64,000 nt of DNA from Thermohalobaculum sp039805905 (lineage in GTDB: Bacteria; Pseudomonadota; Alphaproteobacteria; Rhodobacterales; Rhodobacteraceae). A model generated the notes under the pieces. It saw nothing but the letters and a program-made list of their open reading frames with translations. It ran no database searches and had not been told where the DNA came from. The stretch is from positions 26,219 through 90,218 of the forward strand of contig JBDIVM010000015.1 of the NCBI GenBank assembly GCA_039805905.1, read 5' to 3'. Of this stretch, positions 17,088-26,516 are shown piece by piece (position 1 is the stretch's first letter; every line of letters begins with the position of its first letter). A program made the position numbers and the translations under genes.

Positions 17088-19289
17088 ATGCGTGCCGATT
17101 TTCTGAACCACCCGGTCGAACCTGCCCCGAAGGCGCAACACGCGAAGTTCGACCCGACCGGGCCGGAGCGATTCCACAATCGCGAGCTGTCGTGGCTTGC
17201 CTTCAACTGGCGCGTTCTCGAGGAGGCCGGCAACCCGCGCGAGCCGCTCCTGGAGCGGCTCCGGTTCCTGTCGATCTCCGGCACCAATCTGGACGAGTTC
17301 TACACCGTTCGCGTCGCCGGTCTCAGGGCGCAGATGCGCGCCGGTGTCGACCGGCTGTCGGATGATGGTCTCACCGCGGCCCAGCAACTCGAAATGATCG
17401 ACACCGATTCGCTCAGGTTGCAGCGCGAGCAGCAGCGATGCTGGGGCAACCTGCGCCGGCTGCTGGCAGGGCAGGGCATACACGTGGTCGAGGCGGCGGA
17501 GCTGTCTGCCGAGGACAGGGATTGGCTCGGGGAGTACTTCCTCACCCAGGTCTTTCCGATGATCACGCCGCTTGCCCTCGACCCGGCACACCCCTTCCCC
17601 TTCATACCCAGTGCGGGGCTGGCGCTGGTGCTGGAGCTCTCGCGCTCCGCGGACGGCGAGGAGATGCAGGCCCTGATCCCGATTCCCTCGCAGCTCAAGC
17701 GCTATGTCCGGCTGGCGGACGGCGCGAAGGGCGGGATCCGGTTCCTGCCGCTCGAGACGCTGCTCGAGCTCTTCCTCGGTCAGCTCTTCCCCGGTTACGA
17801 TTCGGTCGGCCGTTGCGTATTCCGGGTGCTCCGCGACAGCGATCTTGAAATCGAGGAAGAGGCCGAGGATCTCGTGCGCGAGTTCGAGACGGCGCTGAAA
17901 CGTCGCCGCCGCGGCAGCGTGATCAGGCTCAAGATCTCGGGTTCGTCGCCGCGTCTCAAGCGACTCATCTGCGACCAGCACCGGGTCGGCCCGGCCGAGG
18001 TCATCGAGGTCGACGGGATCGTCGGCATCGGCGATGTGTCCGAGCTCATCGTCGACGACCGGCCGGACCTGCGCTGGCACCCCTACGCGCCGCGGCTGCC
18101 GGAGCGCGTGCGCGATCACGACGGCGACATCTTCGCCGCCGTCCGGCAGAAGGACATGCTGCTGCACCATCCCTACGAGAGCTTCGAGATCGTGGTGCAG
18201 TTCCTGCAACAGGCGGCGCGCGACCCGAATGTGGTCGCGATCAAGCAGACGCTCTACCGCACCACGAAGGACAGCCCGATCGTCCAGGCACTCTGCGAGG
18301 CGGCCGAGGACGGCAAGTCGGTCACCGCGCTGGTCGAGTTGAAGGCCCGCTTCGACGAGGCGACCAACATCCGTCTTGCCCGCCAGCTCGAGCGGGCAGG
18401 GGCACAGGTCGTGTTCGGCTTCGTCGACCTGAAGACCCACGCCAAGATTTCGACCGTCGTCCGGCGCGAGGGGGGTGAACTCGTCACCTACTCGCATTTC
18501 GGAACCGGCAACTACCACCCGATCACGGCGCGGATCTATACCGACCTCTCGCTTTTCACCTGCTCGGCCGGGCACGCGCTCGATGCGGCAAAGATCTTCA
18601 ACTTCACCACCGGATATGCCGAGCCCCAGGGACTCCGGAAGGTGCAGGTTGCCCCGCTGACGCTGAAACGGACCCTGCTCGAGAAGCTTGCGGCCGAGGC
18701 GGATCATGCCCGGGCCGGCCGGCCCGCCCATGTATGGGTGAAGCTCAACTCGCTGATCGAGGCGGAGGTGATCGACGCCCTCTACGCTGCGTCGCGGGCG
18801 GGCGTGAAGATCGACATGGTGGTGCGCGGGATCTGCGGTCTCAGGCCGGGTGTGCCCGGGCTCAGCGAGAACATCCGCGTGAAGTCGATCGTTGGCCGGT
18901 TCCTCGAACACAGCCGCATCGTCTGCTTCGGCAACGGATATGGCCTGCCGTCGGAGCAGGCACTGGTCTATATCTCCTCCGCCGACTGGATGGACCGGAA
19001 CCTCAACCGGCGGGTCGAGACGCTGGTGGAGATCGACAACCCGACCGTGCATGCGCAGATCATCGATCAGGTGATGGCGGCCAACCTGCGCGACGAAGCG
19101 CAGAGCTGGGTGCTGATGCCGGACGGCAGATATGTCCGCGCCGACGCAGTGGGCGAGGAGCCACTTTTCAGTTGCCATGAGTTCTTCATGAAGTATCCCT
19201 CGCTATCCGGACGCGGGCGCAGCGGCGCCGCCGATGCCCCGCGACTGACAAAGCCGCAGCCCGCGGCACAGGAGCGCTCACCTGTCTGA
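17088..19289 (+). CDS. ppk: polyphosphate kinase 1
   Basis: Reversibly makes inorganic polyphosphate from ATP; a peripheral membrane enzyme. The 733 residues span the four PPK1 domains: N-terminal FHNRELSWLAFNWRVLEEA and LRFLSISGTNLDEFYTVRV, the head-domain segment LLHHPYESFEIVVQFLQQA, and the autophosphorylated His (near residue 470) in YSHFGTGNYHPITARIYTD. The C-terminal phospholipase-D-like part has SSADWMDRNLNRRVE. The ATG follows the hdaA stop by 3 bases. The ppx start lies inside its end, giving coupled synthesis of a polyphosphate-making and a polyphosphate-degrading enzyme. Confidence 0.97.
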   Translation: MRADFLNHPVEPAPKAQHAKFDPTGPERFHNRELSWLAFNWRVLEEAGNPREPLLERLRFLSISGTNLDEFYTVRVAGLRAQMRAGVDRLSDDGLTAAQQLEMIDTDSLRLQREQQRCWGNLRRLLAGQGIHVVEAAELSAEDRDWLGEYFLTQVFPMITPLALDPAHPFPFIPSAGLALVLELSRSADGEEMQALIPIPSQLKRYVRLADGAKGGIRFLPLETLLELFLGQLFPGYDSVGRCVFRVLRDSDLEIEEEAEDLVREFETALKRRRRGSVIRLKISGSSPRLKRLICDQHRVGPAEVIEVDGIVGIGDVSELIVDDRPDLRWHPYAPRLPERVRDHDGDIFAAVRQKDMLLHHPYESFEIVVQFLQQAARDPNVVAIKQTLYRTTKDSPIVQALCEAAEDGKSVTALVELKARFDEATNIRLARQLERAGAQVVFGFVDLKTHAKISTVVRREGGELVTYSHFGTGNYHPITARIYTDLSLFTCSAGHALDAAKIFNFTTGYAEPQGLRKVQVAPLTLKRTLLEKLAAEADHARAGRPAHVWVKLNSLIEAEVIDALYAASRAGVKIDMVVRGICGLRPGVPGLSENIRVKSIVGRFLEHSRIVCFGNGYGLPSEQALVYISSADWMDRNLNRRVETLVEIDNPTVHAQIIDQVMAANLRDEAQSWVLMPDGRYVRADAVGEEPLFSCHEFFMKYPSLSGRGRSGAADAPRLTKPQPAAQERSPV

Positions 19290-20856
19290 CCGGACGTCCA
19301 TTGCGCGCCCGCAGCGCGGCGAGGCCCGGCCGGCGCGGCAGGGCGACTTCTTCGCCGGACAGCCGCCATCCTTCCCGGGGATCGATCGGCCGGCCGGCCG
19401 GATCGGCGTGATCGACGTCGGCTCGAACTCGGTCCGCATGGTCGTGTTCGAGGGCGACTGCCGCAGCCCGGCGACCCTGTTCAACGAGCGGGTGATGTGC
19501 GGACTCGGAACACGCCTCGCGGACACCGGAACTCTGGATCCCCGCGCCAAGCATCGCGCGCTCGGGGCGCTGAAGCGGTTTGCCGCCATCGCGCCGGCGC
19601 TCCAGGTGGGAGCAATGGCGGCCGTCGCGACCGCTGCGGTGCGGGATGCAGCGGACGGGGCGGACTTCTGCCGGCAGGTGGAGCGCGAGACCGGGATCCG
19701 GCTGGTAATCCCCAGCGGCGCGGAGGAAGCGCGTCTCGCGGCGCTGGGCGTCGCCTTCGGCAATCCCCGGGCGGACGGGGTGGTGGTCGATCTCGGCGGC
19801 GCGTCGGTGGAACTCTGCCGGATCGAGAGGGGGAGACCCGGACGTGGCGTGACGACACCGCTCGGGCCGCTCCGGCTCTCGGGGCTACGCAAGCGTGCGG
19901 CGCTCGAGGCCGAGATCGCGCGGCATCTCGAGCCACAGCGCGAGGCATTCGGCCTCGGCGGCGGCCGGCTCCATCTGGTCGGCGGCTCCTGGCGTGCGCT
20001 CGCCCGGGCCCATATGATGCACGCAAGATACCCGCTCCAGGTCCTGCATGAGTACACGCTCGCGCGCGATGTCGCCGAGCAGGCTGCCGAATGGATCACC
20101 GTGAGTGCGCCGTCCGCGCTCGCCGAGCTGCCCGGCGTTTCCGAGAACCGGGCGCCGGTGTTGCCGGTTGCCGGGGCACTTCTGCGCAAGCTGATCGCGG
20201 TCCTGGAGCCGGGCGAGGTCGTGTTCTCGGGGTTCGGCCTGCGCGAGGGCCTCTGCCTCGAGCACATGCCATGGCTCCTGCGCGGAGACGATCCGCTGAT
20301 CGCCGCCTGCGATGCACAGGAGGCGATCAGTGCGCGGGCGCCAGGATTCGGGCGAGAACTCGCTGCATGGGTAAAGGATATCCTGCCGCCGGAAGACCCC
20401 GAAGAAGATCGCCTGCTTGAAGCGGCGGCGCGTCTCGTCGACGTGAACTGGCGAATCCATCCGGATTACCGTGTCGCCAGCTCGTGGGAGACCGTGACCC
20501 AGACGACGATCACCGATCTCGGCCATGCCGGGCGGGTGTTCATTGGCGCGATTCTCGCGACCCGCTACAAGCGCAACCGGAAGCTGCTGGAGCAGAGCGG
20601 CCTGCTGCGCCTCTCGACCCGCGCCGCCATCGATCGGGCCGTTCGGTTCGGCTACGCCTTCCGGGTCGGGACCGTACTTGCCGGTGCGACACCGGGCATT
20701 CTGCCGCTGACGCGCTTCGAGCGCAGTTCCGGCGAAACCGAGCTGGTTCTGACCGGGAATGCGGCGGATTTCATGGGCGAGGAGGTCGAGAAGCGTCTGC
20801 GACAGTTCGGAAAGGAACTCGGTTCGGATATCGGATGGCGCATCGAGCGGGAGTGA
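19282..20856 (+). CDS. ppx: exopolyphosphatase (Ppx/GppA family), probable CTG start
   Basis: Ppx/GppA phosphatase of the ASKHA fold that removes terminal phosphate from polyphosphate (or from pppGpp). The N-terminal phosphate loop GVIDVGSNSVRMVVFEG, VVVDLGGASVEL in the second half-domain and VFSGFGLREG are clear. The C-terminal HD-like region includes HPDYRVASSWETV. The only ATG/GTG/TTG start in frame is GTG 19408, inside the first beta strand, which would clip the fold. The frame stays open back into ppk, and CTG 19282 has AGGAG (19270-19274) 7 bases before it, so translation from CTG is proposed. In-frame residues such as FFAGQPPSFPG between the two starts look like a genuine N-terminus. 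Confidence 0.88.
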   Translation: MSDRTSIARPQRGEARPARQGDFFAGQPPSFPGIDRPAGRIGVIDVGSNSVRMVVFEGDCRSPATLFNERVMCGLGTRLADTGTLDPRAKHRALGALKRFAAIAPALQVGAMAAVATAAVRDAADGADFCRQVERETGIRLVIPSGAEEARLAALGVAFGNPRADGVVVDLGGASVELCRIERGRPGRGVTTPLGPLRLSGLRKRAALEAEIARHLEPQREAFGLGGGRLHLVGGSWRALARAHMMHARYPLQVLHEYTLARDVAEQAAEWITVSAPSALAELPGVSENRAPVLPVAGALLRKLIAVLEPGEVVFSGFGLREGLCLEHMPWLLRGDDPLIAACDAQEAISARAPGFGRELAAWVKDILPPEDPEEDRLLEAAARLVDVNWRIHPDYRVASSWETVTQTTITDLGHAGRVFIGAILATRYKRNRKLLEQSGLLRLSTRAAIDRAVRFGYAFRVGTVLAGATPGILPLTRFERSSGETELVLTGNAADFMGEEVEKRLRQFGKELGSDIGWRIERE

Positions 20857-21257
20857 TGGGCAAGAAAATAAATGTAAACAGATATTTAACTAGTTTCTCT
20901 AATTAATCGGAGTCGAAACGCTCCATGAGCTGTTGCTTGAAAAAGCGAAAACGACCTGCTCTCGGCAGGTCGTTTCCTCCCCCAGACTTGGACCGGGATC
21001 TTCTGTCCCTTGTTCTCTGTGGCGAATCGGATAGCGCATTCACGGGCTTGAGTCACGTTACATCATGCGCGAATTCCATCCTGCGGAAGCAACCGTGGCT
21101 TGTATGCCGCAGAGGGCGACTCGCCGAACCCGATTGCCCCCGGCCAGGGTGCTGTTCGCCGCTTCGGGACCCAAGACGGGTTGGCGTGCTTGCTCTTCCG
21201 CGTCGCCTCGCCTACACCGGCCGGCGATCCCGAGAGCAGCCGCAACCGAGGACCGCG
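20857..21257. other. intergenic region between ppx and proS
   Basis: About 400 bases with no credible gene. The first 55 bases are unusually AT-rich for this genome. They are followed by a strong hairpin (listed separately), then ordinary GC-rich DNA up to proS. An open frame from 20925 runs into proS but has no family resemblance before the proS ATG. I see no tRNA fold. Confidence 0.6.
20949..20975 (+). terminator. probable intrinsic terminator after ppx
   Basis: An 11-bp perfect stem, AAACGACCTGC (20949-20959) with GCAGGTCGTTT (20965-20975), closes a 5-base loop (TCTCG). The 3' arm ends in TTT and continues TCCTCC, so the U tract is short. Position about 90 bases after the ppx stop suits termination of the ppk-ppx transcript. 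The A/T ends of the stem make it usable in either direction. Confidence 0.6.
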
Positions 21258-22598
21258 ATGCGCCTGACCCGCTTTTTTCTACCCGTGCTGAAGGAGACCC
21301 CCGCCGAGGCACAGATCGTCTCGCACAGGCTTATGCTGCGCGCCGGCATGATCCGCCAGGCGAGTGCGGGGATCTACTCGTGGCTGCCGCTCGGCTTCCG
21401 GGTGCTTCGCCGGATCGAGGAGATCGTCCATCAGGAGCAGCAGCGTGCCGGTGCCATCCCCATGCTGATGCCCACCATTCAGTCGGCCGATCTCTGGCGC
21501 GAATCCGGCCGCTATGACGATTACGGGCCGGAGATGCTGCGCTTTAAGGACCGGCACGAGCGCGACATGCTCTACGGGCCGACCAATGAGGAGATGATTA
21601 CCGAGATCTTCCGCGCCTACTGCTCGTCCTGGCGCGACGTGCCGAGGAATCTCTACCACATCCAGTGGAAGTTCCGCGACGAGGTTCGCCCCCGATTCGG
21701 GGTGATGCGCGGACGCGAGTTCCTGATGAAGGACGCGTATTCCTTCGACCTCGATCGTGCGGGCGCGATCCACAGCTACAACCAGATGATGGTTGCCTAC
21801 CTGCGCACCTTCGATCGCATGGGACTCAAGGCCGTCCCGATGCGCGCCGAGAGCGGACCGATCGGAGGCGACCACGCGCACGAGTTCCTGATCCTCGCGG
21901 ATACCGGGGAGACCCAGGTTTTCCTCGATCGCAGGCTGCTCGACCTCAGCTTCCGCGACCGTGCCTTGGACTACGAAGACAGGGCGCAGCTCCAGGCCAT
22001 CTGCGAGGAGTGGACAGGCGCCTATGCGCGCACCGACGACACGCACGACCAGGCATTGTTCGAGCGTATGGTGCCGGCGGAGCGGCGCGTCACCGCGCGC
22101 GGCATAGAGGTCGGCCACATCTTCTATTTCGGCACCAAGTATTCCGAGCCGCTCGGCGCCGTGATCGCTACGCCGGAGGGCGAGAAGGTGCCGATCCACG
22201 GCGGCAGCTACGGCATTGGCGTCAGCCGGCTCGTGGCCGCGATCATCGAGGCGAGCCACGACGAGAAGGGCATCATCTGGCCCGAGGGCGTGACGCCGTT
22301 CCATGTCGGCCTCGTCAATCTGAAGCAGGGAGATGCCGCAACCGACAGCGCCTGTCTCGCCCTCTACCGGGATCTCTCGGATGCCGGACTCGACGTGCTC
22401 TATGACGACCGCGACGAGCGGGCAGGAGCGAAGTTTGCCGCCATGGAGCTGATCGGCCTGCCATGGCGCATCACCATCGGGCCACGGGGCCTCGCCGCCG
22501 GAGTTGTCGAACTGACCTCGCGGCGCACCGGGGAAACCTGGGAGCTTGCGCCTGCGGAAGCCGCAGAACGCCTGACTGGCATCTACAAGGGGCTGTGA
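21258..22598 (+). CDS. proS: proline--tRNA ligase, short alphaproteobacterial type
   Basis: Class II synthetase charging tRNA-Pro. It starts MRLTRFFLPVLKETPAEAQ, the alphaproteobacterial N-terminus, and has GPTNEEMITEIFR, motif 2 (FRDEVRPRFGVMRGREF), and motif 3 with GGSYGIGVSRLVAAIIE. At 446 residues it lacks the large editing insertion of the E. coli-type enzyme, as expected in this class. The frame is open for 330 bases upstream, but the family start at 21258 is unambiguous. lolC follows 7 bases after the stop. Confidence 0.96.
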   Translation: MRLTRFFLPVLKETPAEAQIVSHRLMLRAGMIRQASAGIYSWLPLGFRVLRRIEEIVHQEQQRAGAIPMLMPTIQSADLWRESGRYDDYGPEMLRFKDRHERDMLYGPTNEEMITEIFRAYCSSWRDVPRNLYHIQWKFRDEVRPRFGVMRGREFLMKDAYSFDLDRAGAIHSYNQMMVAYLRTFDRMGLKAVPMRAESGPIGGDHAHEFLILADTGETQVFLDRRLLDLSFRDRALDYEDRAQLQAICEEWTGAYARTDDTHDQALFERMVPAERRVTARGIEVGHIFYFGTKYSEPLGAVIATPEGEKVPIHGGSYGIGVSRLVAAIIEASHDEKGIIWPEGVTPFHVGLVNLKQGDAATDSACLALYRDLSDAGLDVLYDDRDERAGAKFAAMELIGLPWRITIGPRGLAAGVVELTSRRTGETWELAPAEAAERLTGIYKGL

Positions 22599-22605
22599 GG
22601 GTAGG

Positions 22606-23892
22606 GTGAGCGACGCGACCTCCGTCGCCGAGGACATTCCGCCGCGCCCGTTCTCGCGGCTCGAATGGATGATTGCGTGGCGCTATCTCCGCGCCCGGCG
22701 GAACGAAGGGGCTATCTCGGTGATCGCCGGCTTCTCGCTTGCCGGAATCCTGCTCGGCGTCGGCACCCTGATCGTGGTGATGTCGGTAATGAACGGCTTC
22801 CGGGTCGAGCTCGTGGGCCGCATCCTCGGCGCCCAGGCCCATATCCTCGTGCTGTCCTCGGCGCCCGGCGGGCTCGCCGGCTACGACGCGCTGGCCGCGA
22901 AGCTCGCGCAGAACACCCAAGTCACGCGGGCCGCCCCGGCGATCGAGGGCCAAGTGATGGCCTCGGCGGACGCCGGCAATGCCGGCGCGCTGGTCCGCGG
23001 CCTGCGCAAGCAGGACCTGCTGACCCTGCCGGGCGTCGCGCATCCCGAAAGCGCGCAGGGGAGCCTCGACGACTACGAGCGCGGGGTCGCCATCGGCGAG
23101 GGACTGGCGCGCAAGCTCAGGCTCGGCGTCGGCGACAGCATCACGCTGGTCAGCCCGCGCGGGCTCACCACGCCCTTCGGGGTAAAGCCGACGATCAAGA
23201 GCTACGAGATCGCCTACATCTTCCGCATCGGCATGAGCGAGTACGACAAGGTCTTCGTGTTCATGCCGCTCGAGGAGGCGCAGGCCTATTTCCGCAAGGA
23301 TGGCACGGTCGATGCCATCGAGATCATGGTCAGGGAGCCGGACCGGGTCGAGGAGATCGGGGCCGGGATGTTCCCGATGCTGCCGCAGGATGTCTATCTG
23401 TGGAACTGGCAGCGGGCGAACGGCTCGTTCATCTCGGCGCTGAAGGTCGAGGCGAACGTGATGTTCATGATCCTTTCGCTGATCATCCTGATCGTTGCGC
23501 TGAACATCGTCTCGGGCCTGATCATGCTGGTGAAGGAGAAGGGACGCCACATCGCCATCATGCGCACCTTCGGCATGACGCGCGGCGCGATCCTGCGCAT
23601 CTTCTTCATCTGCGGCGCGGCGATCGGCGTCACCGGCACGGTGCTGGGCGTGATCGCGGGGGTGCTGTTCACCATCTACATCCAGGAGATCCAGGGCGCG
23701 GTCGAGGCTCTGTCGGGCACCTCGGTCTGGGACCCGGAGCTGCGCTTCCTGACCCGGCTGCCCGCAGTGCTTCAGTTCGGCGACGTGATGCTGACCTGCA
23801 CGGTCTCGCTCGTCTTCGCCTTCCTCGCCACGCTCTATCCGGCCCGGCGGGCAGCAAAGCTCGATCCCGTCGAGGCGCTCCGCTATGAGTGA
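22606..23892 (+). CDS. lolC: lipoprotein-releasing ABC transporter permease LolC/LolE
   Basis: Inner-membrane permease of the Lol system, which extracts outer-membrane lipoproteins and passes them to LolA. The 428 residues follow the MacB/FtsX layout: one N-terminal span (ISVIAGFSLAGILLGVGTLI), a large periplasmic domain, then three C-terminal spans beginning near MFMILSLIILIVALNIVSGL. WMIAWRYLRARRNEGAISVI is a family signature. It starts at GTG 22606. Only one permease gene is present, suggesting a homodimeric LolC-type complex. It overlaps lolD by 8 nt. Confidence 0.94.
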   Translation: MSDATSVAEDIPPRPFSRLEWMIAWRYLRARRNEGAISVIAGFSLAGILLGVGTLIVVMSVMNGFRVELVGRILGAQAHILVLSSAPGGLAGYDALAAKLAQNTQVTRAAPAIEGQVMASADAGNAGALVRGLRKQDLLTLPGVAHPESAQGSLDDYERGVAIGEGLARKLRLGVGDSITLVSPRGLTTPFGVKPTIKSYEIAYIFRIGMSEYDKVFVFMPLEEAQAYFRKDGTVDAIEIMVREPDRVEEIGAGMFPMLPQDVYLWNWQRANGSFISALKVEANVMFMILSLIILIVALNIVSGLIMLVKEKGRHIAIMRTFGMTRGAILRIFFICGAAIGVTGTVLGVIAGVLFTIYIQEIQGAVEALSGTSVWDPELRFLTRLPAVLQFGDVMLTCTVSLVFAFLATLYPARRAAKLDPVEALRYE

Positions 23893-24562
23893 GGCGCTGG
23901 AGCTCGCCGGCATCGTCCGCACCTTTCGGCAGGGACCGCGCGAGGTTCGGGTGCTCAGGGGTGCAGACCTCGCGATCGCGCCTGGCGAGGTTGTGGCGCT
24001 GGTGGCACCCTCCGGGGCCGGAAAGTCGACGCTCCTGCAGATTGCCGGACTTCTGGACGCGCCGACTGCCGGCACGGTGTCGGTTGGCGGCCAGGCCTAT
24101 TCGGGCCTCGATGATGCCGACCGGACCGCCGCCCGGCGCAGGCTGCTGGGGTTCGTATACCAGTTTCACCACCTGCTGCCCGAGTTCTCGGCCGAGGAAA
24201 ATCTGGTCATTCCAATGATGACGGCGGGCGCCGGAAAGGCGTCGGCGCTTGCGCGCGCTGGCGCTCTGCTGGAACGGGTCGGTCTCGCCGACCGGCGGAC
24301 CCACCGGCCGGCCGAGCTCTCGGGCGGAGAGCAGCAGCGGGTGGCGATCTGCCGGGCGCTGGCGAACCGGCCGCGGGTGCTGCTGGCGGACGAACCGACC
24401 GGCAATCTCGACCCCGAGACATCGGGCCGGGTCTTTGCGATGCTGCTGGACGTGGTGCGCGAGACCGGGCTCGCGGCGCTGATCGCCACCCACAACCACG
24501 CGCTCGCCTCGCGCATGGACCGCACCGTGCGCCTTGCGGACGGCATCATTCGCGGCGATTGA
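23885..24562 (+). CDS. lolD: lipoprotein-releasing ABC transporter ATPase LolD
   Basis: ATPase subunit driving lipoprotein release. At 225 residues it has all ABC motifs: Walker A APSGAGKST (residues 41-49), Q-loop YQFHHLLPEFSAEENL, signature LSGGEQQRVAICRAL, Walker B RVLLADEPTGNLD, and the switch His in IATHNHALA. YQFHHLLPEFSA is typical of LolD among MacB-type ATPases. It overlaps the end of lolC by 8 nt, so the pair is cotranscribed. Confidence 0.96.
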   Translation: MSEALELAGIVRTFRQGPREVRVLRGADLAIAPGEVVALVAPSGAGKSTLLQIAGLLDAPTAGTVSVGGQAYSGLDDADRTAARRRLLGFVYQFHHLLPEFSAEENLVIPMMTAGAGKASALARAGALLERVGLADRRTHRPAELSGGEQQRVAICRALANRPRVLLADEPTGNLDPETSGRVFAMLLDVVRETGLAALIATHNHALASRMDRTVRLADGIIRGD

Positions 24563-24611
24563 GGCCGGCCGGGGCGGTGACGCCGGGCGGCGACTCGCCT
24601 ATATTCAGGGC

Positions 24612-25304
24612 ATGGTCCGGCTGCTCCCCCTGCTGCTCCTGATCCTGACGGTCGTCGGAACGATCGCGTTCTCGTCATGGCAGTCGGGACGGACGCTGCG
24701 CCGGCGCTCGCGGGTGCTGATGAACGACCAGATCGAGGCGTTGCTGAACCGGCTGGCGCGCACTGCCGGGATCGACCGGGTCGAGGTGCGGCTGCTGGAC
24801 ATGCCGGTGATCAACGGACTCGCCACCGCGACCGGGGAAATCTACATTACCAGCGGTCTGTTCCGCGCCTTCCAGACCGGGCGGATCAGCGCGCCCGAGC
24901 TCGCCTCGGTGGTGGCGCATGAGCTCGGCCACCTGGCGCTCGGGCATACCCGGCGCCGGATCATCGACGTGACCGGGGCGCAGACGCTGCACATCGTGCT
25001 GGGCTCGATCCTGAACCGCTTCATCCCGATCCTCGGCTGGATCGTGGCGCGCTGGGTTGCGCTCTTCCTCGTCACCCGGCTGACCCGCAAGGACGAGTTC
25101 GAGGCCGATGCCTATGCCACCGCGCTGATGATCCGCTCGGGCCTCGGCGCCGCACCGCAGGCACGGATGCTGGAGAAGCTGCTGGCGCTGGTGCCGGAGT
25201 CGCGAACCCAGGAGCTCGACTGGCTCGCCTCGCATCCGCCGGTGGCCGAGCGCACCGCGGCGATCCGCGCCAATGCCGAGCGCTGGGCCGCTTCGGCTGG
25301 GTAG
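24612..25304 (+). CDS. M48-family membrane-anchored zinc metalloprotease
   Basis: Peptidase of 230 residues starting with a hydrophobic anchor (MVRLLPLLLLILTVVGTIAF). The zinc motif HELGH is at residues 103-107, followed by LGHTRR. The third ligand Glu is in RKDEFEADAYATALM, after a hydrophobic pair (GSILNRFIPILGWIVA). This is the arrangement of HtpX/YfgC-like M48 proteases, which degrade misfolded membrane or envelope proteins. It lies 49 bp after lolD on the same strand, so an envelope quality-control role is plausible but inferred. The start at 24612 is chosen because it gives a clean signal-anchor. Confidence 0.85.
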   Translation: MVRLLPLLLLILTVVGTIAFSSWQSGRTLRRRSRVLMNDQIEALLNRLARTAGIDRVEVRLLDMPVINGLATATGEIYITSGLFRAFQTGRISAPELASVVAHELGHLALGHTRRRIIDVTGAQTLHIVLGSILNRFIPILGWIVARWVALFLVTRLTRKDEFEADAYATALMIRSGLGAAPQARMLEKLLALVPESRTQELDWLASHPPVAERTAAIRANAERWAASAG

Positions 25305-25322
25305 GGGGCCGGCGGGGCGGGC

Positions 25323-26516
25323 TCAGACCACCCCCTTCGCTCTCAGCGCCTCGATGGCCTGTGCATCATAGCCGAGGCGGCGCAGGATCGAGCCGGTGTC
25401 GACGCCGAGGGCAGGTCCTGCATTGCGCGGCGACTCGGCACCGGCAACCCGAAGGGGACCGGAGAGCATCCGGACGATCTCCGCCCCGTCCGGGCCCGAG
25501 AATCCGGCGATCCGTCCCGTTCCGGCGACGAACGGATCGCCCAGCGCAGCGGCCACGTCGTTGACCGGCGCGACCGGCACGACGCCCCGCAGCCGGTCCA
25601 GCCACTCTGCGGTGGTGTGCGCCGAAAGCGCCGCGTCGAGCATCTCCGTTACCTCGGCCCGGTGCTCCAGCCGCGACGCGAAGCTGGCAAAGCGTGAGTC
25701 GGCGCCCCAGTCCGGCCGCCCCAGCGCCTCGCAGAGGATCGGCCAGAACTTCTCCTTGTTGCACATGACGAAGAGCCAGCCGTCCTTCGTCCGGTAGAGC
25801 TGCGAGGGGGTCAGCGACGGGTGCGATGACCGCGGTTCGCGCCCCTGGTTCACGCCGGCATTCAGATACCAGGTGGCCAGATAGCCGAGATTGTGCAGGG
25901 CCGTGTCGAACAGCGAGGTATCGACGTCCATCCCCTTACCTGACGCCCGCGCCCCGATCACTCCGCAGGCCAGCCCGAAGGCCGCCATCAGACCGGTCAT
26001 CATGTCGACGACCGAAAGACCGAAGCGCGCCGGCGGCCCGTCCGGCTCGCCGGTGAGGCTCAGATAGCCGGCCTCGGCCTGCATCAGGTAGTCGTAACCC
26101 GGCCAGCCCGCCCGCGGACCGTCGCGGCCATAGGCCGAGAGATGGGCGCAGACGATGGCAGGGTTGAGCGGGCCGAGCGCGGCGTAGTCGAGCCCGAGCT
26201 TCGCCGGCAGGTCGCCGCGAAGGTTGTTCAACACCGCATCGGCCCCGGCGACCAGCCGGCGAAACACCTCGCGCCCCTCGACCGTCTTGAGGTTCAGCGT
26301 CAGCGAGCGCTTGTTGCGGTTGAACGAGTGGAAGAACTGGCTCGATCCGTCGGCAAGGAAATGCGGGCCGATGCCCCGGGCCATGTCGCCGCCGTCGGCC
26401 GGGTTCTCGATCTTGATCACCTCGGCGCCGAGATCGGCCAGCAGCATGGTCCCGAATGGTCCGGCGCCGTATTGCTCGACGGCGAGGATCGTGACGCCTG
26501 AGAGCGGCAGCGTCAC
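25323..26516 (-). CDS. family III CoA-transferase (CaiB/BaiF)
   Basis: Moves CoA between an acyl-CoA and a free carboxylic acid through an aspartyl-CoA intermediate. At 397 residues it has the interlocked-dimer fold signatures: LLADLGAEVIKIENPADGGD near the N-terminus, FHSFNRNKRSLTLNLK, YDYLMQAEAGYLSLTGEPDG, and the catalytic-Asp segment LSVVDMMTGLMAAFGLA. The start is GTG 26516, overlapping the acyl-CoA dehydrogenase stop by 4 nt (GTGA). It ends a five-gene minus-strand set with MaoC, MmgE/PrpD, acyl-CoA dehydrogenase and a second CoA-transferase, so it probably activates the acid those enzymes use. The substrate is not predictable from sequence. Confidence 0.92.
   Translation of the reverse strand: MTLPLSGVTILAVEQYGAGPFGTMLLADLGAEVIKIENPADGGDMARGIGPHFLADGSSQFFHSFNRNKRSLTLNLKTVEGREVFRRLVAGADAVLNNLRGDLPAKLGLDYAALGPLNPAIVCAHLSAYGRDGPRAGWPGYDYLMQAEAGYLSLTGEPDGPPARFGLSVVDMMTGLMAAFGLACGVIGARASGKGMDVDTSLFDTALHNLGYLATWYLNAGVNQGREPRSSHPSLTPSQLYRTKDGWLFVMCNKEKFWPILCEALGRPDWGADSRFASFASRLEHRAEVTEMLDAALSAHTTAEWLDRLRGVVPVAPVNDVAAALGDPFVAGTGRIAGFSGPDGAEIVRMLSGPLRVAGAESPRNAGPALGVDTGSILRRLGYDAQAIEALRAKGVV

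Noticed and set aside
16869..19178. 769-residue minus-strand open frame
   Set aside because: Complete antisense shadow of ppk, caused by high GC at third codon positions; no family resemblance.
20925..21257. N-terminal extension of proline--tRNA ligase
   Set aside because: The added ~111 residues have no counterpart in the family and run through the terminator hairpin; the family N-terminus begins at 21258.
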